In this document: positions 26,798 to 35,157 of the stretch, one piece after another | How positions within the stretch are numbered: the stretch's first letter is position 1 | Layout of the letters: each line of letters begins with the position of its first letter | The notes under the pieces: generated by a model | The model's database searches: none | The model's input: the letters and a program-made list of their open reading frames with translations, nothing else | Told to the model about the DNA's origin: nothing | Position numbers and translations under genes: made by a program | Origin: Longimicrobiaceae bacterium | Lineage (GTDB): Bacteria; Gemmatimonadota; Gemmatimonadetes; Longimicrobiales; Longimicrobiaceae | Assembly: GCA_030146875.1 (NCBI GenBank) | Contig: JASLAX010000117.1 | Location: forward strand, 1-62,561 | DNA length: 62,561 nt | Direction: 5' to 3'

Positions 26798-27037
26798 TCA
26801 GCCGCAGGCCCTCTCCGAGTAGCAGTCCGGGCCGGTGTAGCACGGCGTGGGCACGGTGCAGCCGAAGGCGCTCTGGCAGGCGTGGACGTACGAGAGCTGG
26901 GGGTCCATGGTCTCGCACGTCTTCTCGCCGCTGGGGCCCGCGGAGTTCGCCAGCACGGTGCCCCGCTCGCCCTCCGCGGGCGCGGTGGCGAAGCTCTCCA
27001 CGGCCAGGCTCTCCAGCTCCAGCTTGATCTTCCGCAT
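26798..27037 (-). CDS. Pinensin-family lanthipeptide precursor 2
   Basis: 79 residues, with the same leader MRKIKLELESLAVESFAT as precursor 1, then APAEGERGTVLANSAG and a core with six Cys: KTCETMDPQL, VHACQSAFGC, PTPCYTGPDC and SERACG. The cores share CETxDPxLS, an AC-x6-C spacing and a PC, but differ elsewhere. A strong GGGAGGG ribosome site lies upstream. It precedes precursor 1 by about 100 bases on the same strand, so one transcript probably carries both. Maturation enzymes must be encoded elsewhere. Confidence 0.8.
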   Translation of the reverse strand: MRKIKLELESLAVESFATAPAEGERGTVLANSAGPSGEKTCETMDPQLSYVHACQSAFGCTVPTPCYTGPDCYSERACG

Positions 27038-27250
27038 GGCTCGCCCTCCCCGTTGGCGTGGTGCGGGAGCGTCCGGTCCTCGGCCGCCCCCCCGGCGCCG
27101 GAGGGCTGCCGCACGAGGCGTTCCAGAGCGGACACTTGACGCACGCCGCCGCGACCTCGTGGCCGGGCCGCGACGGCGCTCCGGTGCCGGCGCGCCGTTC
27201 GTTGGGCAGCGGCCTCTCGCCGCTCCGGTCTCCGCGCATCCCCCCGGCAC

Positions 27251-28069
27251 ATGCTCTGGCTCTACGAGATCCCGCTGGCCGTGCTCGGCCTGGTGGTGTT
27301 CCTGCCGCTGCTGGCGTACACGCTGGGAGGGCTGGTGCTGGTGCGCCGGTGGGTGCACGCGCTGCAGGAGACGGAGAACGACGTGGCGGCCACGCTGCTC
27401 TCCACCGCCGCCGTAGCCTACGCCGTGCTGCTGGCGATGATCGCCGTGGCCGCCTGGAACGGGCAGACGGTGGTGGAGACCGCGGTCCAGGAGGAGGCCA
27501 ACGCCCTGGCCAGCATCTACCGCCAGGTCGAGGCGTACGACCCCGCCGACCGCGACCACTTCCGCCTGCTGGTGGCCGACTACGTGGACTTCGTGGTGCG
27601 CGACGAGTGGCCCGCCATGCAGAAGGCGCGGCGCTCCCCCCGGACCGAGCTGGCGAGCCGCGCCCTGGCCGGCGAGCTGGCCGCGTACCGGCCCGCTGGC
27701 GCCCACGCCGCCGGCATCCACCCCCTGATCCTGGACCAGGCGACCCGGTTCACCGACGCGCGCCGCATGCGCATCCTGGTGGGCAACCACGGCCTCTCCG
27801 CCCTGACCTGGGCCGTGGTGATCCTGGGCGCTATGATCACCATCGCCCCCTGCTGGTTCCTGCGCGCCCGCTCCGTCGTCTTCCACGGCGTGCTCTGCGC
27901 GTTCGTGGCCATGACCATGGCGCTGCTCATCTTTCTGATCGTCGCCATGGACCACCCGCTCTGGGGCGAGGCCAGCGTCTCTCCCGACGCGTTCCAGGAG
28001 GTCCTGCTGCAGCTCGTCGGCACCCACGGCGGCCCGCACGCCGTCCCCTCCACCGTGCCCGCGCCATGA
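27251..28069 (+). CDS. DUF4239 (bestrophin-like) membrane protein
   Basis: 272 residues with four predicted membrane helices: IPLAVLGLVVFLPLLAYTLG, TAAVAYAVLLAMIAVAAW, and a C-terminal pair (GLSALTWAVVILGAMITI, VLCAFVAMTMALLIFLIV). QEEANALASIYRQVEAYDPA after helix two is the DUF4239 signature. Relatives are described as bestrophin-like, possibly anion channels, without proof. It overlaps the chemoreceptor start by ATGA, so the two are translationally coupled and may work together. ATG 27251 opens the first helix. Confidence 0.85.
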   Translation: MLWLYEIPLAVLGLVVFLPLLAYTLGGLVLVRRWVHALQETENDVAATLLSTAAVAYAVLLAMIAVAAWNGQTVVETAVQEEANALASIYRQVEAYDPADRDHFRLLVADYVDFVVRDEWPAMQKARRSPRTELASRALAGELAAYRPAGAHAAGIHPLILDQATRFTDARRMRILVGNHGLSALTWAVVILGAMITIAPCWFLRARSVVFHGVLCAFVAMTMALLIFLIVAMDHPLWGEASVSPDAFQEVLLQLVGTHGGPHAVPSTVPAP

Positions 28070-29778
28070 TCCCGCCCCCCGTCCCCCTCCCCCGCGCCGG
28101 GCTGCTCCGCGGCACGTCCATCCGCCTGCAGCTATCCATGCTGGCCGGCGTGCTCTCGGCGCTGCTGCTGGGGATGGGCGTGTTCGCGCTGTACGAGCTG
28201 AGCGCCGGCCAGTCGCGGGTGGAGTCGCTCTACACGCACCGCGTGCTCCCGCTGCGCCAGCTCAAGACCATCTCCGACATGTACGCGGTGGAGATCGTGG
28301 ACAACGCGCACAAGGCCCGGAACGGCAACGTGCCCGCGGCGCACGCCCTGGCCCGGGTGCGCCGCGCCAAGCGCGAGATCGCCACCACCTGGCGCGCGTT
28401 CGTCCCCTCGTACCTGACCGACGAGGAGCAGCGGCTGATGGCGCAGATCATCCCGCTGCTCCAGGTGGCCGACACCTCCAGCGACCGGCTGGCCGCCATC
28501 CTGGACGCGGGCGACGCGCCCGCGCTGGACGCCTACGTCCGCGACGACCTGTACCGCTCCATCGAGCCCATCTCCGAGACGGTCAACCGGCTCGCGAACC
28601 TGCAGCTCGAGCTGGCGCGCCGCGACCACCGCGAGTCGCTCGCGGCCTACGCCCGCGCCTTCCGCCTGCTGCTGGGCAGCATCCTGCTGGGCCTGCTGGC
28701 CGGCGCGGCGGTGGCGTACTCGGTGATCCGCGGCGTCGTGGCCTCGCTCCGGTCGGCGCTCCAGGCCGCCGAGCACCTGGCGCGCGGCGACATCGAGGTG
28801 GACGTCCCCCCCGGGGGAGAGGACGAGGTGGGGCGGCTGATGGGGGGGATGCGGGAGGTGGTGGAGTCGGAGCGGGCGATGGCGGCGGTCGCGGAGTGCA
28901 TCGCCGACGGCGACCTGCGCGCGGAGGTGCACCCCCGCTCGGGCTCGGACCGCCTGGGGAAGGCGTTCGCGGTGATGGCCGGCAAGCTGGCCGAGGTGAT
29001 CGGCGAGGTCGGCGCCGGGTCGCAGGCGCTGGCCGCCGCCTCGGGCCAGATCGCCGACACCGCCCAGTCGCTGGCCTTCGGGGCGAACGAGCAGGTCACG
29101 GCGGTGGAGCGGACGGGCGGCGGGCTGGCCTCCATGGGCGGCGCCATCGCGCGCGCCGCCGCGTACGGGGGCGAGATGGAGGAGCTGGCGCTGCGCAGCG
29201 CGGGCGAGGCCGAGGAGGCGGGCCGCGCGATGCACGACGCCATGTCCGTCATGCGCCGGATCGCCGAGAAGGTGTCGCTGATCGAGGACCTGGCCGCACA
29301 GACCAACACCCTGGCGCTGGTCGCGGGCGTGGAGGCGGCGCGGGCCGGCGACCACGGCCGCGGCTTCGCCGAGGTGGCGACCGAGGTCCGCAAGCTCGCT
29401 GAGCGCTCGCGCGAGGCGGCCACCGAGATCGCCGGCCTGGCGCGTGGAAGCGTGGAGACCGCGCAGACGCTGGGCGACCGCATCCGCGCCATGGTCCCCC
29501 TCAGCCGCAGGACGGCGGAGATGGTGAAGGACGTGTCCGCCCTGGGGCGCAACCTGACCGCCAAGCTGGAGGAGATCAGCGGGTCCATGGAGCGCGTGCA
29601 CGCCGTGGCGCTGGACGCGGCCTCCGCCACCCAGGAGCTCGCCGCCACGTCGCAGGAGCTCTCCGCCCAGGCGTGGTCGCTCCAGCGGATGGTCGCCTAC
29701 TTCCGCACCGGCGCGGAGAACGACGCCCCGCTGGAGAGCGCCGGCTCCCTCCCGCCCGCCGGGGCGGGCCGCGCGTAG
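28066..29778 (+). CDS. Methyl-accepting chemotaxis protein
   Basis: 570 residues: a first membrane helix (LSMLAGVLSALLLGMGVFAL, near 24-43), a four-helix-bundle sensor of about 160 residues facing the periplasm, a second helix (LLGSILLGLLAGAAVAYSV), HAMP, then a cytoplasmic signalling hairpin. The tip reads IEDLAAQTNTLALVAGVEAA, where most receptors have LLALNAAIEAA, so CheA/CheW contact residues are altered. No che genes are in the window. The overlap with the DUF4239 gene suggests a linked signal. The C-terminal tail has no CheR-binding pentapeptide that I can see. Confidence 0.9.
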   Translation: MIPPPVPLPRAGLLRGTSIRLQLSMLAGVLSALLLGMGVFALYELSAGQSRVESLYTHRVLPLRQLKTISDMYAVEIVDNAHKARNGNVPAAHALARVRRAKREIATTWRAFVPSYLTDEEQRLMAQIIPLLQVADTSSDRLAAILDAGDAPALDAYVRDDLYRSIEPISETVNRLANLQLELARRDHRESLAAYARAFRLLLGSILLGLLAGAAVAYSVIRGVVASLRSALQAAEHLARGDIEVDVPPGGEDEVGRLMGGMREVVESERAMAAVAECIADGDLRAEVHPRSGSDRLGKAFAVMAGKLAEVIGEVGAGSQALAAASGQIADTAQSLAFGANEQVTAVERTGGGLASMGGAIARAAAYGGEMEELALRSAGEAEEAGRAMHDAMSVMRRIAEKVSLIEDLAAQTNTLALVAGVEAARAGDHGRGFAEVATEVRKLAERSREAATEIAGLARGSVETAQTLGDRIRAMVPLSRRTAEMVKDVSALGRNLTAKLEEISGSMERVHAVALDAASATQELAATSQELSAQAWSLQRMVAYFRTGAENDAPLESAGSLPPAGAGRA

Positions 29779-29828
29779 ACGCCGAACCCCGGCCGCTCGC
29801 CGTCGTCCGGTCCGCCCCCGTCCCGTCC

Positions 29829-29860
29829 CGCCCCCTCGCCGCATCCGCGGCGAGGGGGCG
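29829..29860 (+). terminator. Terminator hairpin after the chemoreceptor
   Basis: Perfect 13-bp arms (29829-29841 and 29848-29860) with loop CATCCG, 50 bases beyond the stop. It separates this operon from the FHA/PBP operon. Confidence 0.6.
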
Positions 29861-29985
29861 GACCGCGTGCGCGAAACCGCGGCGGGGTGCGCGCGCGTAG
29901 GGGCTGGAGGCCCGCTTGCCGCCCCCGGGCACGGTCCTCATCTTGCGGAGGCAGCGCCGCCGAAAGAACCCGACCGGGACCATCG

Positions 29986-30717
29986 ATGATCAACATGTTC
30001 CGCAAGCTCCTGCGCCCCACCCTCCGGCACCAGCTCGAGGACGGCGTGCGCGAGGCCCTGAGGCGCTACGCCGACCGGCGCGTGGCGCCCGACCTGCGCG
30101 TCTACGTCTCCACCGACCTGGTCCCGCCCGGCATGTCGCCCGACATGTGGGGCCGCGACGAGACCGACCACCTGCGGCGCTTCGCGGCGCAGTGGGCGCA
30201 GGACAACGGCATCGCGCGCGCCGGGCTGCGGGTGGAGGTGGTGATGCTCGACACCAAGCGCGAGTTCGCGTTCGTCAAGCCGCTGGGGCTGGACCAGCCG
30301 CGCCCCGCCACCGGCTCCGTGGCGGCGGTCGCGGCCGGGGCCGCCGACCGCCCGCTGGTGCCGCAGCAGCAGCCGCAGGCGCAGCCCGCCCATCACGGCG
30401 GCGGAGGGGGCCGGGGCGGCGCGACGCTGGAGGTGGTCTCGTCCGAGTCCATGCGCGAGCCGCTGAGGGTGGAGGGCGAGCTGATCGTGGGGCGCCGTCC
30501 GGAGCCGGGCGTCTACGCCCTGGGCGACCGCTACATGTCCGGCCGCCACGCGCGCTTCCACGCCTCAGCCGGCCGGCTCACGGTGACCGACCTGGACTCC
30601 AAGAACCGCACCTACGTGAACGACGCCCCGCTGCCGCCGCACCAGGAGCGCGTGGTGGCGCCGGGGGACACCGTGCGCATGGGGAACACCGTGCTCCGCC
30701 TGGTGCGCGTGGACTGA
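29986..30717 (+). CDS. FHA-domain protein (FhaA-like), first gene of the wall-signalling operon
   Basis: 243 residues: an N-terminal alpha/beta region of about 110 residues (FRKLLRPTLRHQLEDGVREA, VAPDLRVYVSTDLV, FAFVKPLGLDQP) that resembles the DUF3662 part of actinobacterial FhaA, a low-complexity linker with a PQQQPQAQPAHHGGGGG tract, and a C-terminal FHA domain (VGRRPEPGVYALGD, MSGRHARFHA, DLDSKNRTYVND). FHA domains bind phosphothreonine, so it probably reads the kinase encoded at 36217. It is cytoplasmic. The FhaA assignment of the N-terminal region is inference. Confidence 0.87.
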   Translation: MINMFRKLLRPTLRHQLEDGVREALRRYADRRVAPDLRVYVSTDLVPPGMSPDMWGRDETDHLRRFAAQWAQDNGIARAGLRVEVVMLDTKREFAFVKPLGLDQPRPATGSVAAVAAGAADRPLVPQQQPQAQPAHHGGGGGRGGATLEVVSSESMREPLRVEGELIVGRRPEPGVYALGDRYMSGRHARFHASAGRLTVTDLDSKNRTYVNDAPLPPHQERVVAPGDTVRMGNTVLRLVRVD

Positions 30718-30718
30718 C

Positions 30719-32311
30719 GTGACCGAGACCCTCCTCTCCTGGCTGCTCCGCGGCGTCCTGCTCCTCTTCGGCGTGGGGGCGGCGATGGCGCTGGCGCGCT
30801 GGCTGGTGTCGTCGTTCCGCGAGCGGCGCGAGCCGTGGGCGGTGCGCCTGGCCATCGGCATGCTGCTGCTGGCGCTGGTCTACGCCGGCGGCCACGCCAG
30901 GATCCTGATGGACCGCGAGGCCATCGAGGAGGGGCGCGCGAAGTACGCCCTGTACGGCGACCCGCGCCTGGCGGAGCAGAACCGCGCGGAGCTTCGCGGG
31001 TGGATCATGGACTGCACCGGCGCCGACTCGGCCGCGCTCGCCCGCTACTCGCTGCAGGACGGCGAGGTGCGGCGCGTGTACCCGCTGGGCCCCGCGGTCG
31101 AGAACCTGGTCGGCGGCGGCAAGGAGGGCGAGAACCGCGACTACACGGTGGAGCGCGCCTTCGCCCGCGCGCTGCGCGAGCCGCGCGACTGGAGCGAGTC
31201 GGCGCAGATCCACCCCGCCGGCAGCGACGTGCAGCTCACCCTGTGCAGCGGCGCCACGCGCGAGGCGTGGCGCCTCCTCTCCGCCGCCAACCGCGAGGGC
31301 GCGGTGGTGGTGCAGGACGTGAGCACCGGCGCGCTGGTCGCGTACACCGCCACCGGCACCGCCGAGCAGGCCCCGCTGGGCATCAAGCGCTACGCCATCC
31401 CCGGCTCCGTCTTCAAGCTGGCCCTGGCCGCCGTGTGGTGGGACTCGGGGCTGGGCGACGTGATGATGCCCTGCCCGTCGTACATCCAGGCGGGGCGGCG
31501 CCGCATCCGCAACTTCGAGAGCAAGGCGTACCCGTCGCTCGAGGCGCCGCGGAAGATGCTGGTCGTCTCCTGCAACACCGCCGCGGTGCAGATGGGGCTG
31601 ATCGCCCGGCAGCGCCTGGGCGAGGAGCGCATGGGTGAGGCGTACCGCTCGTACGGCTTCCACGCCTATTCCGGCAAGCCGCCCCAGGACACGCTCCGCG
31701 CCTTCTGGAACACGGAGAACGAGAGGTGGTCGCAGCGCATGACGCCGCCCATCGGGCGCGTGCGCTTCAACCGGCCCTTCAACTCGCACGAGTGGGGGCT
31801 CATCTCCATGGGCCAGGGACCGGTGGACGCCACCCCCATCGGCATCTCCCGCTTCATGCAGGCCATCGGCAACGGCGGGGTGATGCACCCGGTGACGCTG
31901 GAGGCCGAGCGCCTGGAGGACCTGGGCGAGGGGCGGCGGGTGATGAAGCAGAGCACCGCCGCGCGGCTGCAGGAGGCCATGCTGCAGGTGGTGGACTCCG
32001 GCACGGCGGTGAGCGTGCAGCCGCTGCTGCAGGGGATCTCGTGGGACGTGGGCGGCAAGACGGGCACGGCGGACGTGGCCGGGCAGCGCGTGCCCAACGG
32101 CTGGTTCTCCGGGCTGATCCACGACGCAGATGGGAAGCCCCGGTACACGGTCGTCGTCTACCTGCGCCAGGGCGGCCAGGGCGGCCGCGCCCCCGCCGCC
32201 ATCGCCGCGGGGCTCACGCGGTACTTCGCTTCGCGCGATCCCCGGGGCCGCGGGATGAAGCCCGACGAGCGCGCGAAGGCCGAGCGCCGGGCGCGGGAGG
32301 AGGACCGATGA
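30719..32311 (+). CDS. Penicillin-binding transpeptidase (PbpA-like class B)
   Basis: 530 residues from GTG 30719, one base after the FHA stop. Two N-terminal membrane helices (residues about 5-28 and 40-62) precede a transpeptidase domain with all three motifs: SVFK (Ser near 229, Lys near 232), SCN near 283, and KTGT near 447. Such enzymes cross-link peptidoglycan next to a SEDS polymerase, encoded immediately downstream here. A standard class B dimerisation domain is reduced to about 120 residues. The C-terminus is Arg/Lys/Glu-rich. The stop overlaps the SEDS start. Confidence 0.93.
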   Translation: MTETLLSWLLRGVLLLFGVGAAMALARWLVSSFRERREPWAVRLAIGMLLLALVYAGGHARILMDREAIEEGRAKYALYGDPRLAEQNRAELRGWIMDCTGADSAALARYSLQDGEVRRVYPLGPAVENLVGGGKEGENRDYTVERAFARALREPRDWSESAQIHPAGSDVQLTLCSGATREAWRLLSAANREGAVVVQDVSTGALVAYTATGTAEQAPLGIKRYAIPGSVFKLALAAVWWDSGLGDVMMPCPSYIQAGRRRIRNFESKAYPSLEAPRKMLVVSCNTAAVQMGLIARQRLGEERMGEAYRSYGFHAYSGKPPQDTLRAFWNTENERWSQRMTPPIGRVRFNRPFNSHEWGLISMGQGPVDATPIGISRFMQAIGNGGVMHPVTLEAERLEDLGEGRRVMKQSTAARLQEAMLQVVDSGTAVSVQPLLQGISWDVGGKTGTADVAGQRVPNGWFSGLIHDADGKPRYTVVVYLRQGGQGGRAPAAIAAGLTRYFASRDPRGRGMKPDERAKAERRAREEDR

Positions 32312-33933
32312 TGAAGATGGGGTCCATCTTCAAGCGCCGGCGCCCGGATCCCGGCCCGGACGGCGTGCGGGTGAAGCTGAAGCCCCACAACCGCCCCGGC
32401 GCGGAGGGGAGCGGGCGCGTGCTCCCCGGGCCGCTCTGGTGGGGGCTGGTGCTGGGGGTGGTCTTCTACGTGGGCACGCACCTCTCCATCGCCTCCTCGG
32501 TGTGGCCCATGCACGGCATGGCCGCGGGCTCCGGCCGCACCCTGGTGCGCGACGGGGTGGCGCTCGTCGCGTGGCTGCTCCTGCTGGCCGTGCTGCGGTG
32601 GCTGCGCTTCCGCGGGAGCTGGGCGATCGTGGTGCTCCCCATCCTGATCTTCTGCCTGGCGCGCCCGGCGCTCTTCCAGGTCTTCACCGACCCCGCCTAC
32701 CAGGCGGTGGGCGCCGCCAAGCGCGAGGCCAACGACCGCAAGGCCACCCGCTCGCGCCTCTCCACCATCGACCGGGCGTACGACGAGGAGCGGAAGCAGG
32801 CCGTCTTCCGGGGGCCCGCCCCGCCGCTCCCCGACCCGTTCCAGGCGGTGGTGCGCGAGCAGACGCTGGCCTCGCTCGCCTCGTACGTCTCGGTGGGCAT
32901 CGCGCCGCTGGCGCTGCTGCTGGGCTTCCTGGCGTCGCGGAGGAAGGGGCCGCTCCGGTGGATCCGGGACCACCGGCTCGTGCCCTTCGTCCCCATCATG
33001 GCCGTGTTCACGGTGCTGGCGTTCGTCTTCACCCGCGCCGGGAAGGTGGGCGGTACCACGCCGTGGGAGCTGTTCCTCCCCTTCTTCGTCATCATCTGGG
33101 CGGCCACGCTGGCCGACGACGCCTACAACCTTTCCCGCCCGGGCGCCATCATGGAGCCGCGGCGGCTGCTGAACCTGTTCGTGTTCGGCGCGCTGCCCGT
33201 GGTGCCGTTCCTGAAGATCCACGAGCTGGGGCTCTCCATCGTGCTGGTGGCCTCGCTCGCGGCCATGCTGCTGGTGGGGACGCGGCGGGGGTGGTGGGCG
33301 GGGCTGCTGATGGCGGTGTGGGCGGTGATGGTGTTCGCGGTGTTCAACCTGGACGACCGCTCCATCACGCGGTTCGAGCTGGCGTACCACCCGTACCGCG
33401 ACCTGGCGGAGATGGCCCCGCCCGAGCAGGAGCGCTGGGCGGCCAAGCTGCACCAGATGAAGCTCTTCGACGCCAACGTGCTGGAGGGCGACCTGCTGGG
33501 CGAAGGCCCCGGGCGCGGCCACGGCGAGACGGCCCCCAACTCGGCCGACGACGGGTACATGACGCTGTTCGCCGCGCAGTGGGGGCTGGCCGGGGGGGTG
33601 GCGCTGGTCCTGCTCTACACGCTATTCCTCATCCACCTGCTCTCGGCCGCGGTGGAGGAGCGGGGCGCCTTCGAACGGACGCTGGTGACGGGGCTGGCCA
33701 TGCTCATCGCCGTGCCGTTCTGGCTGGCGGCGCTGGGGGCCATGCGCGTGGTGCCGCTCACCGGCGTGGCCGCGGCGTTCGCCGCCAACGGCGGCGCCAA
33801 GCTGCTGGCATCCGCCTTCGCCGTGGGCATCGTCGCGGGACTGAGCCACCGCCGGACCGAGGAGGACCGCCTGGAGAACGTTCTCGCCGCTCCCGAGCCC
33901 GACCCCGAGGCCCGCGGGCTGAGGATCCGATGA
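32308..33933 (+). CDS. SEDS-family (FtsW/RodA-like) glycan polymerase
   Basis: 541 residues with about 10 membrane helices. The late motif LLGEGPGRGHGETAPNSADD followed by MTLFAAQWGLAGG is the SEDS signature (usually GxGxG then PxxHTDFIFAxIAEE), so the usual His-Thr-Asp and Glu-Glu are replaced. A long loop (AKREANDRKATRSRLSTIDR region, about residues 135-185) is also unusual. SEDS proteins polymerise lipid II and pair with class B PBPs; the upstream overlapping PBP fits. The divergence is large enough that catalytic competence needs proof. Start at the first of two adjacent ATGs, overlapping the PBP stop. Confidence 0.85.
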   Translation: MMKMGSIFKRRRPDPGPDGVRVKLKPHNRPGAEGSGRVLPGPLWWGLVLGVVFYVGTHLSIASSVWPMHGMAAGSGRTLVRDGVALVAWLLLLAVLRWLRFRGSWAIVVLPILIFCLARPALFQVFTDPAYQAVGAAKREANDRKATRSRLSTIDRAYDEERKQAVFRGPAPPLPDPFQAVVREQTLASLASYVSVGIAPLALLLGFLASRRKGPLRWIRDHRLVPFVPIMAVFTVLAFVFTRAGKVGGTTPWELFLPFFVIIWAATLADDAYNLSRPGAIMEPRRLLNLFVFGALPVVPFLKIHELGLSIVLVASLAAMLLVGTRRGWWAGLLMAVWAVMVFAVFNLDDRSITRFELAYHPYRDLAEMAPPEQERWAAKLHQMKLFDANVLEGDLLGEGPGRGHGETAPNSADDGYMTLFAAQWGLAGGVALVLLYTLFLIHLLSAAVEERGAFERTLVTGLAMLIAVPFWLAALGAMRVVPLTGVAAAFAANGGAKLLASAFAVGIVAGLSHRRTEEDRLENVLAAPEPDPEARGLRIR

Positions 33934-35135
33934 CCGACGTGGACCGGACCGGGCTCGTGCCGCTGCACGGGCTGACCTTCGACGTGGCCGCCGCGTCGGA
34001 GCAGGGGCCCCGCTCCGAGAACCAGGACGCGTACTCGATCGCGTCGTTCGCGGGGAACGGGGTGGTGGTGGTGGCGGACGGGATGGGGGGCGAGCGCGCC
34101 GGCCGCGTGGCCGCCGACACCGCGGTGCAGGCGGTGCTGGCCGCGGCGCCCTTCCGCTCGCTCGACGCCGCCCGCTTCGCCGTGCGCGCCGCCGACGAGG
34201 CGGTCGCTCGCTCCGCGCGCGCCGCCCCGCAGGACCGCGAAGGGATGGGGTGCGCGCTGGCGCTGATGGCGCTGACCCCCGACCGCGCCGGCGGGCTGGG
34301 GTGGATCGGCGCGCACGTGGGCGACGTGCGCATCATCTCCCGCGGCCCCGACGGCACCGTGCGCCTGGAGACGCGCGACCACACCCAGGCGTTCGCGCGC
34401 TGGGAGGCGGGCGAGGTGGCGCTGGACGAGATCCCCGACACGCAGGGCGCCAACCGGCTCACGCGCGCCGTGGGCCGGGGCGGCGAGGCCGACGCCACCT
34501 GGATCCCCGTGCGCCCGGGGTGGTCGTACCTGCTGGTGTCGGACGGGATCACCAAGGCCATGCGCCTGGACGAGCTGGGCGAGGCGCTGGGCGCCACCGA
34601 CCCGGCCGGCGCCTGCGCGGCCATCCGCCGCAAGGTGGAGGAGCGCGGCCCCGACGACAACTACACGGTGGTGGCGGTGCGCGTGGGCCTGGACGACGGC
34701 GCCACGGTGGAGCGCCCCCACCCGCCCAGCGGCGCCGCCACGCTGGAGAGCCCCGGCCCGCGGCCGCCGGCACGCCGCCCAACCTTCGACCCGCCCAGCC
34801 ACGTGACGGACCAGCGCCGCTCCTCCGCCTGGGGCCCCATCGCCGCCCTGCTCGCGCTGCTGGCGCTGGGGGTGGCGGGCTACACCTTCTGGACCGCGCG
34901 CCAGGCGGGCCGGGCGGCATCCGCCGACGAGCTGCAGCGCATGCGCACGCAGGTGGACTCGCTGCGCCTGCGCCTGGACGCCCTGGCGCCCGACTCGGTG
35001 ACGGCGAGCCTTCCGCCGCTGGCCGACACGGCGGCCCCCGCCCTGTCCCGTCCCGCGGCGCCCCGCACCGCCGAGCCCCGTACGTCCCCCACCCGCCCCG
35101 CCGGGGCGGACACGGCGAAGGGCGCACGGCCGTGA
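33930..35135 (+). CDS. PP2C-type Ser/Thr phosphatase (PstP-like)
   Basis: 401 residues. The PP2C metal motifs are clear: RSENQDAY near residue 28, VVVADGMGGERAG, GWIGAHVGDVR, LLVSDGITK and the final PDDNYTVVAV. A Pro-rich juxtamembrane linker with ATVERPHP and AATLESPG leads to one membrane helix (PIAALLALLALGVAGYTFW, near 305-323) and a periplasmic tail with a short coiled coil (ELQRMRTQVDSLRLRLDAL). It removes phosphates placed by the kinase at 36217. It overlaps the SEDS stop by ATGA. Confidence 0.93.
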   Translation: MTDVDRTGLVPLHGLTFDVAAASEQGPRSENQDAYSIASFAGNGVVVVADGMGGERAGRVAADTAVQAVLAAAPFRSLDAARFAVRAADEAVARSARAAPQDREGMGCALALMALTPDRAGGLGWIGAHVGDVRIISRGPDGTVRLETRDHTQAFARWEAGEVALDEIPDTQGANRLTRAVGRGGEADATWIPVRPGWSYLLVSDGITKAMRLDELGEALGATDPAGACAAIRRKVEERGPDDNYTVVAVRVGLDDGATVERPHPPSGAATLESPGPRPPARRPTFDPPSHVTDQRRSSAWGPIAALLALLALGVAGYTFWTARQAGRAASADELQRMRTQVDSLRLRLDALAPDSVTASLPPLADTAAPALSRPAAPRTAEPRTSPTRPAGADTAKGARP

Positions 35136-35157
35136 CCTTCCCCCGCCCCGCGAGACG

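Noticed and set aside
32308..33933. Calling the SEDS protein FtsW or RodA by name
   Set aside because: Its key loop differs from both, so a specific symbol would overstate the evidence.
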